From Gammaproteobacteria bacterium (GTDB lineage Bacteria > Pseudomonadota > Gammaproteobacteria > DRJJ01), in contig DRJJ01000004.1 of the NCBI GenBank assembly GCA_011052255.1, positions 1 through 14,115 on the forward strand: 14,115 nucleotides of DNA, written 5' to 3'. The position numbers and the translations under genes are program-made. Shown in pieces: positions 8,701 to 13,928 of the stretch. Each line of letters opens with the position of its first letter. Position 1 is the first letter of the stretch. Under the pieces are notes generated by a model that worked only from the letters and a program-made list of their open reading frames with translations, made no database searches and had not been told where the DNA came from.

Positions 8701-9059
8701 ATGTCACACCACGTGAACACGTAGATGTACAGGCCGCCGCACAGAAGTGGATCGACTCCAGTATCTCGAAAACAGCCAACGTGCCCACCAGCTTCCCGTA
8801 TGAAGATTTCAAGGATATCTATCAATACGCCTACAAGCAGGGCCTGAAAGGTTGCACCACCTTCCGCTTTAACCCGGAGGCCTTCCAGGGCGTACTGGTA
8901 AAAGAAGAAGACCTGGAAAACACCATCTACCGCTTCACCCTGGAAGACGGCTCAGTAGTCGAACTCAAAGGCAACGAAGAAGTCGAATATGATGGTGAAA
9001 TGCATACAGCCGCTAACCTGTATGACGCACTGAAAGAAGGCTATTACGGCAAGTTTTAA
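5775..9059 (+). CDS. nrdJa: Adenosylcobalamin-dependent (class II) ribonucleotide reductase, catalytic subunit, with intein
   Basis: Reduces ribonucleotides to deoxyribonucleotides using a B12-generated thiyl radical. The 1094-residue precursor contains a 377-residue intein (residues 325-701), leaving a 717-residue enzyme. Landmarks (precursor numbering): first redox Cys104 (TINC), FNLSLLITD strand, the active site N-P-C-G-E split by the intein so that the radical Cys is 702 and the Glu 704, second redox Cys713 (GSC), and the phosphate loop PTGTI at 899-903. The C-terminus lacks the usual TSCPD and Cys-rich tail, which are encoded by the next gene, as in the NrdJa/NrdJb pair of Pseudomonas. 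The ATG at 5775 follows GGAGG by 11 bases, slightly long; the conserved SMDIWDKKYRLK stretch begins at about residue 23. NrdR-like boxes and a sigma-70-like promoter lie upstream. Confidence 0.95.
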   Translation: MKPAYLKSVASSVTEITFQPASMDIWDKKYRLKSKDGDPVDQDMDGTYTRVARALADVEQTPELREHWLEQFTWALRRGVIPAGRITSNAGAQQHKPATSTINCTVSGIVHDSMNDILNKVHEAGLTLKAGCGIGYEFSTLRPKGAYVSGAGAYTSGPLSFMDIYDKMCFTVSSAGGRRGAQMATFDVGHPDVVDFIRAKREAGRLRQFNLSLLITDEFMNAVEQEGDWQLAFPIDAKEVEQGEIDLEDNEKVTWREWPYQSGYVSNDQGLVACRIYKTMPARRLWDVIMSSTYDFAEPGFILIDKVNDLNNNWFCEDIRATNPCVTADTWVQTNNGPQRVSSLIGTPFTALVDGQSHTSGDQGFFKTATKAVVRIQTTEGYQLRLTHDHRVKRVTHFSRYQTETQWCAASELKTGDRVLLNDHRTNTQWQGEYSKAQGYLLGLLVGDGTLKKDAAVLSVWKPAAVANGVTAILTGGVEAVMAEALHAAETLPHRSDFQGWSEVSGRNEYRLKLSALHQLAGEVGMQAGDKAITARIEKASSEFYLGFLRGFFDADGSVQGTQAKGVSVRLAQSDLPRLEAVQRMLLRLGIVSQIYKNRRPASTSMLPDGKGGMAEYKTRAQHELVISGENLMQFSEKVGFADTDKMQRLQQCLAGYQRKLNRERFVARVESVKEDGIEDVYDVQIPGINTFDANGLHAHNCGEQPLPPYGSCLLGSVNLTRFVDRPFTEKASFNWEDYRKTVHIFTRMLDNVVEINGLPLEKQRHEIEHKRRHGMGFLGLGSTLTMMRMKYGSRASLEFTEKVSQEMAVEGWREALELAKEKGPAPIMNDEFEVTAAMLRKRPEMAKEGYELGDKVKGKVLHARYSRYMQKVASVDPQLVKDLEETGARFTHHSSIAPTGTISLSLANNASNGIEPSFAHHYSRNVIREGKKTKEKVSVYSFELLAYREMINPDAMPLSEEPETKLPDYFITAEDVTPREHVDVQAAAQKWIDSSISKTANVPTSFPYEDFKDIYQYAYKQGLKGCTTFRFNPEAFQGVLVKEEDLENTIYRFTLEDGSVVELKGNEEVEYDGEMHTAANLYDALKEGYYGKF
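6747..7877 (+). mobile_element. LAGLIDADG-type intein inserted in nrdJa
   Basis: A self-splicing protein element of 377 residues with an embedded homing endonuclease. It starts with Cys1 (CVTADTWVQT, block A), has a block B T-x-x-H (T387-H390, in LRLTHDHR), two LAGLIDADG helices (GYLLGLLVGDG at 439-449 and YLGFLRGFFDADG at about 545-557), block F (VYDVQIPGINTFDANG) and ends in His-Asn before the +1 Cys of the extein. All residues for standard cysteine splicing are present. Joining the exteins restores ATNPCGEQPLPPYG. Both acidic residues at the LAGLIDADG helix ends (D448 and D556) are kept, so the endonuclease may be active. The reading frame is intact throughout. Confidence 0.95.
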
Positions 9060-9152
9060 TCGCCCCGTATAAAACTACAACAGCAAACAATCAGTTAAAC
9101 TAAAATCAGAACAGGCCAGGCCGCACCATAGCGGCCGGCACGGAGAACAAGC

Positions 9153-9869
9153 ATGACAGTCAAGATAGGCAAAAAAATTGTAGATTACGGCATCGCCACA
9201 CCGGAAGATGAAACCGATAAAGAGGCAACGGCGGCACAGTCTGAGCAGGCAAAACAGGAAGAAGAAAGCAGCAAGGTCGTACACATATCCGAAAAGCTCG
9301 AACGCCCGGAGATGCTGATCGGTTCTACCTATAAAGTAAAAACTCCGTTGTCAGAACACGCGCTATACATAACGATTAACGACGTTATCCTGAACCAGGG
9401 CACTAAATATGAAATCAGGCGCCCGTTCGAGATATTCATCAACTCGAAAAACATGGACCATTTCCAGTGGATAGTCGCACTCACCAGAATTATCTCCGCC
9501 GTATTCAGAAAAGGTGGTGACGTTACTTTCCTGGTGGAAGAACTACGCTCCGTATTTGACCCGCGCGGCGGCTACTTTAAAAGGGGCGGAAAATACATGC
9601 CCTCACTGGTAGCCGAAATTGGTGACGCGATAGAATGCCACTTGCGTATGATCGGCCTGTTGAAGGATGATGGCCTGGATGAGCATCAATTGAAGCTGGT
9701 TGAAGAAAAGCGCGCGCAGTATGAGACTATGCTGGGTAAGCATGATGAAAAAAATGATAGTGAATTTCCGGATGGCGCACAGTTGTGTGGCAAGTGTAAT
9801 ACCAAGGCGACGATTATGATGGATGGGTGTATGACTTGTTTGAATTGTGGGGATTCTAAGTGTGGGTAG
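9153..9869 (+). CDS. nrdJb: Class II ribonucleotide reductase, C-terminal component NrdJb (TSCPD-like, six-Cys tail)
   Basis: A 238-residue protein matching the C-terminal section that is fused to the catalytic chain in most class II reductases. After a charged, Glu/Gln-rich N-terminal ~50 residues comes the conserved block from about residue 57 (GSTYKVKTPLSEHALYITIN) through RRPFEIFINSKNMDHFQW and RGGYFKRGGKYMPSLVAEI. The tail holds six cysteines (212, 215, 226, 229, 232, 237) in a C-x2-C...C-x2-C-x2-C-x4-C pattern, suited to metal binding and/or to re-reducing the active-site disulfide. It follows nrdJa by 93 bases with its own GGAGA six bases before the ATG, so an operon is likely. In Pseudomonas NrdJb is needed for NrdJa activity; I infer the same here. 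Confidence 0.93.
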   Translation: MTVKIGKKIVDYGIATPEDETDKEATAAQSEQAKQEEESSKVVHISEKLERPEMLIGSTYKVKTPLSEHALYITINDVILNQGTKYEIRRPFEIFINSKNMDHFQWIVALTRIISAVFRKGGDVTFLVEELRSVFDPRGGYFKRGGKYMPSLVAEIGDAIECHLRMIGLLKDDGLDEHQLKLVEEKRAQYETMLGKHDEKNDSEFPDGAQLCGKCNTKATIMMDGCMTCLNCGDSKCG

Positions 9870-9914
9870 GGGTGTCAATCTTTACACTTCTTATGAAATG
9901 TACATTAAAGAATA

Positions 9915-10160
9915 CCTCAGTCAGCCCCGGTTTATAACCGGCTAACCTGGCTGAAGTTAGGGGTGCATGGTCGGAACCGAACTATCCTGCGGGACGCGAG
10001 GACAACCGATGCGTGGTACCACATCCCGCTGTTGGCACTGGTACTGCTAACACCAATCCACTTTGTGGGACTGCAATCCCACTTTGTGGCGTCCATGGCC
10101 TTGGACGTTAAGCTCATGGTTAATGCCTTGAGCCGGCTCAGGGTTCCTAGTCGGAGAACA
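9915..10160 (+). other. Hairpin-dense, GC-richer non-coding stretch; candidate structured RNA or leader
   Basis: Consecutive inverted repeats follow one another: CCGGTT/AACCGG (9927-9932 with 9936-9941) enclosed by TCAGCC/GGCTGA (9921-9926 with 9949-9954); GTTGGCA/TGCTAAC (about 10031-10051); two copies of CCAC-TTT-GTGG (10058-10068 and 10079-10089); CGTCCA/TGGACG (about 10090-10107); and TGAGCCGGCTCA (about 10129-10140). Short ORFs exist here on both strands but none resembles a protein I know. The composition differs from the AT-rich genes that follow. It leads without interruption into a small ORF and a terminator, so the natural reading is one transcript with a folded leader. I do not recognise it as any named RNA family. 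Confidence 0.4.
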
Positions 10161-10162
10161 TT

Positions 10163-10267
10163 ATGTTCACCTTTAATAACTCTGTTGTTGAGGTAACAGT
10201 TGATGTTGCGGATATTTTGCGAGCCTTGGCTTACCTGATTTCCGCTATAATTTTCTGTAGTCTCTAA
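10163..10267 (+). CDS. Small hydrophobic protein (34 residues), unrecognised
   Basis: An ATG preceded by GGAGA with a 5-base spacer opens a 34-codon frame ending in TAA, with the strong terminator stem starting 3 bases after it. The peptide begins MFTFNNSVVEVTVDV, then forms a hydrophobic helix (ADILRALAYLISAIIFCSL) that could insert in a membrane. Ribosome-binding site, ORF and terminator in tight order argue for a real gene. Size and hydrophobicity resemble type I toxins such as TisB, and the folded leader would fit, but I see no sequence relation and no antisense RNA promoter. Function unknown. Confidence 0.5.
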   Translation: MFTFNNSVVEVTVDVADILRALAYLISAIIFCSL

Positions 10268-10270
10268 ATG

Positions 10271-10301
10271 CTAGGGTAGCTCACGCTACCCTAGTGCTTT
10301 T
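10271..10301 (+). terminator. Strong intrinsic terminator after the small ORF
   Basis: A perfect 10-bp stem CTAGGGTAGC/GCTACCCTAG (10271-10280 with 10285-10294), loop TCAC, followed by TGCTTTTT. This is a textbook rho-independent terminator for plus-strand transcription. Confidence 0.85.
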
Positions 10302-10416
10302 TAATTTGTTGTGCGTAGCATTAAATTCTCTAAATAGACTAGGTTAGAACGTGATACTTGAAAATACTAGAAATGGCTCCTCTATGACACGACTTAATTA
10401 CTAATGTTAGGCCTAT

Positions 10417-11370
10417 ATGGAATACAGTGATTATCTCGAAAAGACAGATTGTTACGCGACTGGTGAAGTTGCGAAATCTTGCTTATCTTCATTATTTAAA
10501 TGCTTTGAAGCTAATAATGTAAACCTTAGTTCTTTACCAAAGTTTAATTCATCTGTAGCGCTTAGAAAAGGCCTTCCGTTAACATATTTTGACCAAACAG
10601 TTTTTCGCTGTGAGTTATTCTCAAAATTTTGTAAGGGATATTTAAAAAACAAAAAATTTAACGACAATGATTTTGCCGAGATATCATCTGCAGCACTGCT
10701 GATTGTACTGAAAGCAAGGGATATTGAGCCAGTTAAACGCACATCTAAAAAAAGTTATGATTTCGACGTTGCTTGGGACGAAGATGTAATTGAAGTTGAA
10801 GTAACTCGGGCCAAAGAAAAAAATTCATGGAGCTGTAGGGTGAAGCAAGCACAGGAAATTGCAGATTTCGCCAACGGTTTAAAAAGAGAATTTAATATAC
10901 ACATTTACTTGCCAGTAATTTTATGTGGGATTGATAAATATAGATTGCGAAAATTGATTGCTTGTTTAGTTGAAGGGGAGCGAATTGAAGAAATCGGAAA
11001 ATGGTTGTTATTTTCAGAAAAGCCATATGGTAATCCACAGGTATTTCATGAACATAAAAAAGACGGCAATCGACCTGAGTGGTGGCCGAAAAATTCAGTT
11101 AATGGATTAACTATGTCTGGTATGGTTGCCGTAGTGAATCAGGTAGAGCCAATACCGAGATCATACGTCAGTTTTTCGTGGCCTTTTCATGGCTATATTA
11201 ATAGAGCTAAGAAAAAAGCTACAAATTTTCAAGGAAGCAGGACTAAGCCATATTTGCTAATACTTGATGCAACCGAGTTGATAAATCCTTTTGGAGATTT
11301 AAATCGCAATTTTGATCATTATTTTAAAGAGTGGAAACACGTAACAGCAGTGCTTGTTTATAAGAATTAG
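10417..11370 (+). CDS. Hypothetical protein with a possible PD-(D/E)XK nuclease core
   Basis: A 317-residue soluble protein that I do not recognise. No signal peptide or membrane segment is seen. Residues 115-133 read DFDVAWDEDVIEVEVTRAK: Asp115/Asp117, then Glu126 and Glu128 on a strand and Lys133, resembling the D-x(n)-E-x-(K/E) core of PD-(D/E)XK nucleases. The C-terminus (PYLLILDATELI ... FKEWKHVTAVLVY, 278-315) looks like the closing strand-helix-strand seen in several such folds. It stands alone between the terminator and the AbiE operon and is AT-rich like its right-hand neighbours, unlike the nrdJ genes. The ATG has only a weak TTAGG upstream. A defence or mobile-element nuclease is possible but unproven; CDS confidence is high, function low. 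Confidence 0.8.
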   Translation: MEYSDYLEKTDCYATGEVAKSCLSSLFKCFEANNVNLSSLPKFNSSVALRKGLPLTYFDQTVFRCELFSKFCKGYLKNKKFNDNDFAEISSAALLIVLKARDIEPVKRTSKKSYDFDVAWDEDVIEVEVTRAKEKNSWSCRVKQAQEIADFANGLKREFNIHIYLPVILCGIDKYRLRKLIACLVEGERIEEIGKWLLFSEKPYGNPQVFHEHKKDGNRPEWWPKNSVNGLTMSGMVAVVNQVEPIPRSYVSFSWPFHGYINRAKKKATNFQGSRTKPYLLILDATELINPFGDLNRNFDHYFKEWKHVTAVLVYKN

Positions 11371-11567
11371 AAAGAATTAGGGTCAGACTCGAATTAATTA
11401 ACAAAAACTGTTAAGTTAATGATTAATAGAGACACGCACCACAACTATGATCATTCATTGAATATCATCAATCCCCCGATCCTTTTCCCAAATATCCATA
11501 TAAGTTGTTGTAAATAGTGAGAACTTTTAAGTTTTCTTTGCGATTGTTGCAATATATATAAAATCCA
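11371..11567. other. AT-rich intergenic stretch
   Basis: No gene is seen. It contains an imperfect inverted repeat (about 11392-11421, TTAAC/GTTAA arms around AAAAACT) just after GGGTCAGACTCGAATTAAT. That last string looks to me like one that recurs in intergenic DNA of other proteobacteria, but this is an impression, not a search result. Confidence 0.4.
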
Positions 11568-11596
11568 TTGACATTTGGATATATGAGATCTATGCT
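11568..11596 (+). promoter_or_regulatory. Putative promoter overlapping palindrome 1
   Basis: TTGACA (11568-11573), 17-base spacer, TATGCT (11591-11596, 4 of 6). The -10 lies inside the left arm of palindrome 1, so a protein bound to the palindrome, or its extrusion, would block it. The next gene downstream is abiEi. Confidence 0.45.
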
Positions 11597-11628
11597 TTGC
11601 TAGCAAAGCATAGATCTCATATATCCAA
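11575..11628. repeat. Perfect 54-bp palindrome 1 upstream of abiEi
   Basis: The 27 bases 11575-11601 are the exact reverse complement of 11602-11628, with no spacer and no mismatch. It starts TTGGATATATG and its centre is CTATGCTTTGCTAGC followed by the mirror half. The centre contains an NheI-like GCTAGC. It is the upstream member of a pair; the two centres are exactly 100 bp apart. Confidence 0.97.
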
Positions 11629-11638
11629 GGGCGATAGT

Positions 11639-11667
11639 TTTACGTGTAAATTTGGTTTCGGTATTAT
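11639..11667 (+). promoter_or_regulatory. Putative abiE promoter between the two palindromes
   Basis: TTTACG (11639-11644, 4 of 6), 17-base spacer, TATTAT (11662-11667, 5 of 6). A start near 11674 would coincide with the first base of palindrome 2, so the mRNA would begin with a 28-bp hairpin. A second candidate, TTGATT (11669-11674)-N17-TATGCT (11692-11697), reaches into palindrome 2. Confidence 0.45.
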
Positions 11668-11673
11668 CTTGAT

Positions 11674-11729
11674 TTCACCAGCCATCTCCTCTATGCTTGC
11701 TAGCAAGCATAGAGGAGATGGCTGGTGAA
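11674..11729. repeat. Perfect 56-bp palindrome 2 upstream of abiEi
   Basis: Bases 11674-11701 are the exact reverse complement of 11702-11729. It starts TTCACCAGCCATC and shares the centre CTATGCTTGCTAGC with palindrome 1 (one base pair shorter per half), while the outer arms are unrelated to those of palindrome 1. It ends 28 bases before the abiEi start codon. Likely roles are an operator for AbiEi or an RNA hairpin in the leader. Confidence 0.97.
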
Positions 11730-11757
11730 CTTAACTAACTTAGCCTTTAGATATTAA

Positions 11758-12726
11758 ATGCCCTGTCCAACCAATACAGAAATACAGAAGGGAGAGCCTT
11801 TTTTTGAGAAGGTTCTTGCTGGGTTTTCTGCGAAATTTTCATCACTATCACCTGGTATATCTAATACCAGTTGTATATCTAAATCCCTTCTCGTAAAGCA
11901 CTTGATTTCTATTAGAGATGAGCTTGAATTCCCCGGATATAGACGGATATCAGGAAAAAGAATTCTTCTTCATCTAGTGCGTTCAAAAATAGTTCATTCA
12001 ATAACGACACTAGACCCCAAGTCCGGGCAGGCACAAGATAAATTCTACTTATTGGGCTTCACATCAAATGAAAGCATGGTTGATCCGATAGAGCTGTTGC
12101 AGGCACTTGTGCCCGAGGGCGTTATTTGTTATTTCACTGCGCTTGAATTTTATGGACTAACGACTCAAATTCCGGGTCATCATCATGTGGCAAAATTAAT
12201 TAAGAGTCCATTAACGGCGGTGAGTAAAGGCGGAGATAGTAAGAAATATACAGGAAAGAATCGGTTGTTTGATCCACTCGGGAACAAAAAATTTATCTAT
12301 GAAGATATACCATTTTATATAACTGCTAGAGCTGAAAACCTGGTTCCAGGAATTAAAGTGAGATTTCTTAACGAAAAAATAAAATTTCGCATAACAACTC
12401 TTGAGCAAACACTCATTGATACATTGCACAAACCACTTAGCTGTGGTGGATCTTCCGTGGTTTTTGAAGCGTGGCAAAATGCTAAAGTAAAAATTAAAAA
12501 CGATGCTTTTCTTGAGTGTTTGCAAAAGATAAACAGTATTCCACTATCCAGCAGGGTTGGGTATATGTTGCACATTATGAATTATACTATTAAAGGTGAC
12601 TTGTCCGATTATCTCAACTCAGTAAAGAATTCAATAAATAAAGATAAACCAGAACTAGCAACCTCGTTGCTTCCTGGCTTTGATTACCATCAGATCAACC
12701 AGGAATGGTTTGTTAGGGTTCCTTGA
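11758..12726 (+). CDS. abiEi: AbiEi-type antitoxin and transcriptional regulator (type IV TA)
   Basis: A 322-residue protein with AbiEi hallmarks. The N-terminal part contains a winged-helix-like segment (about 55-85, YRRISGKRILLHLVRSKIV). The centre has the family signature VICYFTALEFYGLTTQIP (about 121-138) followed by HHHVAK. Further on, LEQTLIDTLHKPLSCGG (about 219-235) matches the conserved E-x-T-L-I-D ... P-x-x-x-GG block. AbiEi neutralises the AbiEii nucleotidyltransferase without stable contact and, in studied systems, represses its own promoter by binding two inverted repeats. Here two perfect palindromes lie directly upstream. No good ribosome-binding site is visible before the ATG. 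It overlaps abiEii by four bases, so translation is coupled. Confidence 0.85.
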   Translation: MPCPTNTEIQKGEPFFEKVLAGFSAKFSSLSPGISNTSCISKSLLVKHLISIRDELEFPGYRRISGKRILLHLVRSKIVHSITTLDPKSGQAQDKFYLLGFTSNESMVDPIELLQALVPEGVICYFTALEFYGLTTQIPGHHHVAKLIKSPLTAVSKGGDSKKYTGKNRLFDPLGNKKFIYEDIPFYITARAENLVPGIKVRFLNEKIKFRITTLEQTLIDTLHKPLSCGGSSVVFEAWQNAKVKIKNDAFLECLQKINSIPLSSRVGYMLHIMNYTIKGDLSDYLNSVKNSINKDKPELATSLLPGFDYHQINQEWFVRVP

Positions 12727-13619
12727 AGTTGGATATTGTAACTGCCAATAGCTGGAAGAACAAAGTGTTGGATATTGTTTTTGAAGCGCTGGCAGAAAGT
12801 GATGTCGTAGTGGACTGCCTTGTTTTTAAAGGTGCTCGTGTATTAAATAAAAGGCTACGTACTTATAGTAGGCAATCCCTGGATATAGATGCAAATATGC
12901 TCACAGAATTTGTTAAAAAGCATGAAAGTTATTCAGAACTAAGAGATATTCTAGGAATGGAGATTGAGGAAGCAATAAATAATTATTTTGAAAAGCAAGA
13001 TCCAGTAGTTTTTACATTAGATAAAATAAAGATAATAAAAAAGCCACATAATGATCATAAATTGGGTCGGGATGCATTTGAGGTAATTATTTCAGTGAAA
13101 GATTTATCCAGAGCTAATGTACGTGGATTACCCAATCTAAAAATCGATATTGCAGCACCGGAAGAGCTTGGGAAAGCATCTATTTCATCGCTTGATGTTG
13201 GTTGTGGTACAGTAAAAGCATATACATTAGAAAGAATCGCGGGTGAAAAGCTTAGAGCGTTCTTGAGTAGTTTACCTGCATATAGAAAGAAAGTAAGTAA
13301 ACCTGGTAAAGCGATAAGAGCAAAAGATATCTATGATATTGCCCGTATACTTGAACAATACCCAATTTCAACAAAAATGTTTTGGGGTAAGGTAGGGAAA
13401 GAATTTAGGAGGGCATGTAAGTCAAGATACATAGATTGTCTAGGGAAAGATACATTTGAAGAGGATGTATTGATAACTAAAGGTACATACAACGCTGACC
13501 AGGCTATGTCTGAAGATATTTCTTTTGATGAGGCGTGGGAGTCTTTGCAAGAAATTATTACATATCTTGTGGAGAGTAAAATAATCCCATTTAGTTATTC
13601 GCTGCCTGGTAGTGAATAA
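12723..13619 (+). CDS. abiEii: AbiEii-type nucleotidyltransferase toxin (type IV TA)
   Basis: A 298-residue member of the DNA-polymerase-beta-like nucleotidyltransferases. Visible motifs: LVFKGARVL (Lys36-Gly37, the family's FKGG-T-L variant), SLDID (Ser52, Asp54, Asp56, the metal-binding D-x-D), KIDI (Asp142, third carboxylate), ERIAGEKLRAF (Glu175-Lys176) and RAKDIYDI (199-206, with Asp202, Tyr204, Asp205). All catalytic positions look intact, so the toxin should be active. Known AbiEii proteins bind GTP, and mycobacterial relatives modify tRNA ends, which blocks growth and aborts phage infection. The start is a TTG inside the abiEi stop (TTGA overlap). The glycine after KG is replaced by Ala and the usual Thr by Arg, a divergent motif I. 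Confidence 0.85.
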   Translation: MKLDIVTANSWKNKVLDIVFEALAESDVVVDCLVFKGARVLNKRLRTYSRQSLDIDANMLTEFVKKHESYSELRDILGMEIEEAINNYFEKQDPVVFTLDKIKIIKKPHNDHKLGRDAFEVIISVKDLSRANVRGLPNLKIDIAAPEELGKASISSLDVGCGTVKAYTLERIAGEKLRAFLSSLPAYRKKVSKPGKAIRAKDIYDIARILEQYPISTKMFWGKVGKEFRRACKSRYIDCLGKDTFEEDVLITKGTYNADQAMSEDISFDEAWESLQEIITYLVESKIIPFSYSLPGSE

Positions 13620-13677
13620 CAGTGCGGGTAAGAAGGGGCGTAGGGCCAGGTCGAGCCTGTAAATTAAATTGTGTAAC

Positions 13678-13724
13678 TGCTCATTAATTAATACCCTATC
13701 CTATAGGTGAATTAATAATGAGCA
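13678..13724. repeat. 47-bp quasi-palindrome downstream of abiEii
   Basis: Outer arms TGCTCATTA (13678-13686) and TAATGAGCA (13716-13724) are exact complements; inner TTAAT/ATTAA and ACC-TAT/ATAGGT arms continue the symmetry with single-base bulges. It lies 58 bases past the abiEii stop. There is no T run, so it is more likely a mobile-element end, protein site or bidirectional mRNA end than a classic terminator. Confidence 0.7.
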
Positions 13725-13876
13725 TAGTTATGGACGAGAAAGAGATGAGATCGCTGTACGTTAAGCAATGACGTGGTTGTTTATGCGCTTACTACGCTAC
13801 GCTCCAGCTTGCCACAAAAGGTGCGTTGGAATGTGGCCAGCTGAACTTTAACGTTGAGGCTGTAGAAAAAGCCTAA
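13718..13876 (+). pseudogene. Short coding-like fragment with an in-frame TGA
   Basis: An ATG with AGGTG eight bases upstream opens 17 codons to TGA (13769-13771); the same frame then runs 34 more codons to TAA (13874-13876), ending ATLQLATKGALECGQLNFN plus VEAVEKA. The second half has a protein-like look, but so does part of another frame (NDVVVYALTTLRSSLPQKV), so a frameshifted remnant is possible. I recognise no family. It may be debris between the AbiE operon and the insertion sequence. Confidence 0.25.
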
Positions 13877-13895
13877 AAACAACCTACATATAAGG

Positions 13896-13901
13896 TATAA
13901 T
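13896..13901 (+). promoter_or_regulatory. Putative -10 element of the transposase gene
   Basis: A perfect TATAAT preceded by GG lies 27 bases before the transposase start codon. No convincing -35 is seen at the right distance. Confidence 0.35.
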
Positions 13902-13928
13902 GCATTAACACAACAAGAAGAGGTGTCG

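Noticed and set aside
9915..10160. Group II intron, retron or IscB-type guide RNA remnant.
   Set aside because: No reverse transcriptase or IscB/TnpB gene nearby and no domain V-like hairpin with GAAA loop; the folds do not match what I know of these.
9932..10196. Overlapping ORFs of 77 (+, from 9963) and 61 (-) codons.
   Set aside because: Neither has a convincing ribosome-binding site or family resemblance, and the area is explained better by dense hairpins; they are likely by-products of a GC-richer structured sequence.
10404..10412. GTTAGGC just before the 10417 ORF, resembling the core site of an integron attC.
   Set aside because: No matching RYYYAAC/GCCTAAC partner and no 60-140-base imperfect hairpin upstream; a chance 7-base match is more likely.
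11674..11729. Protelomerase (telomere resolvase) target, since such sites are ~56-bp palindromes.
   Set aside because: There are two sites with different arms beside a chromosomal-type TA operon, no resolvase gene in the window, and a promoter layout that fits operators better.
13769..13771. In-frame TGA as a selenocysteine codon.
   Set aside because: No recognisable selenoprotein family and no clear SECIS hairpin directly after it; a decayed fragment is simpler.
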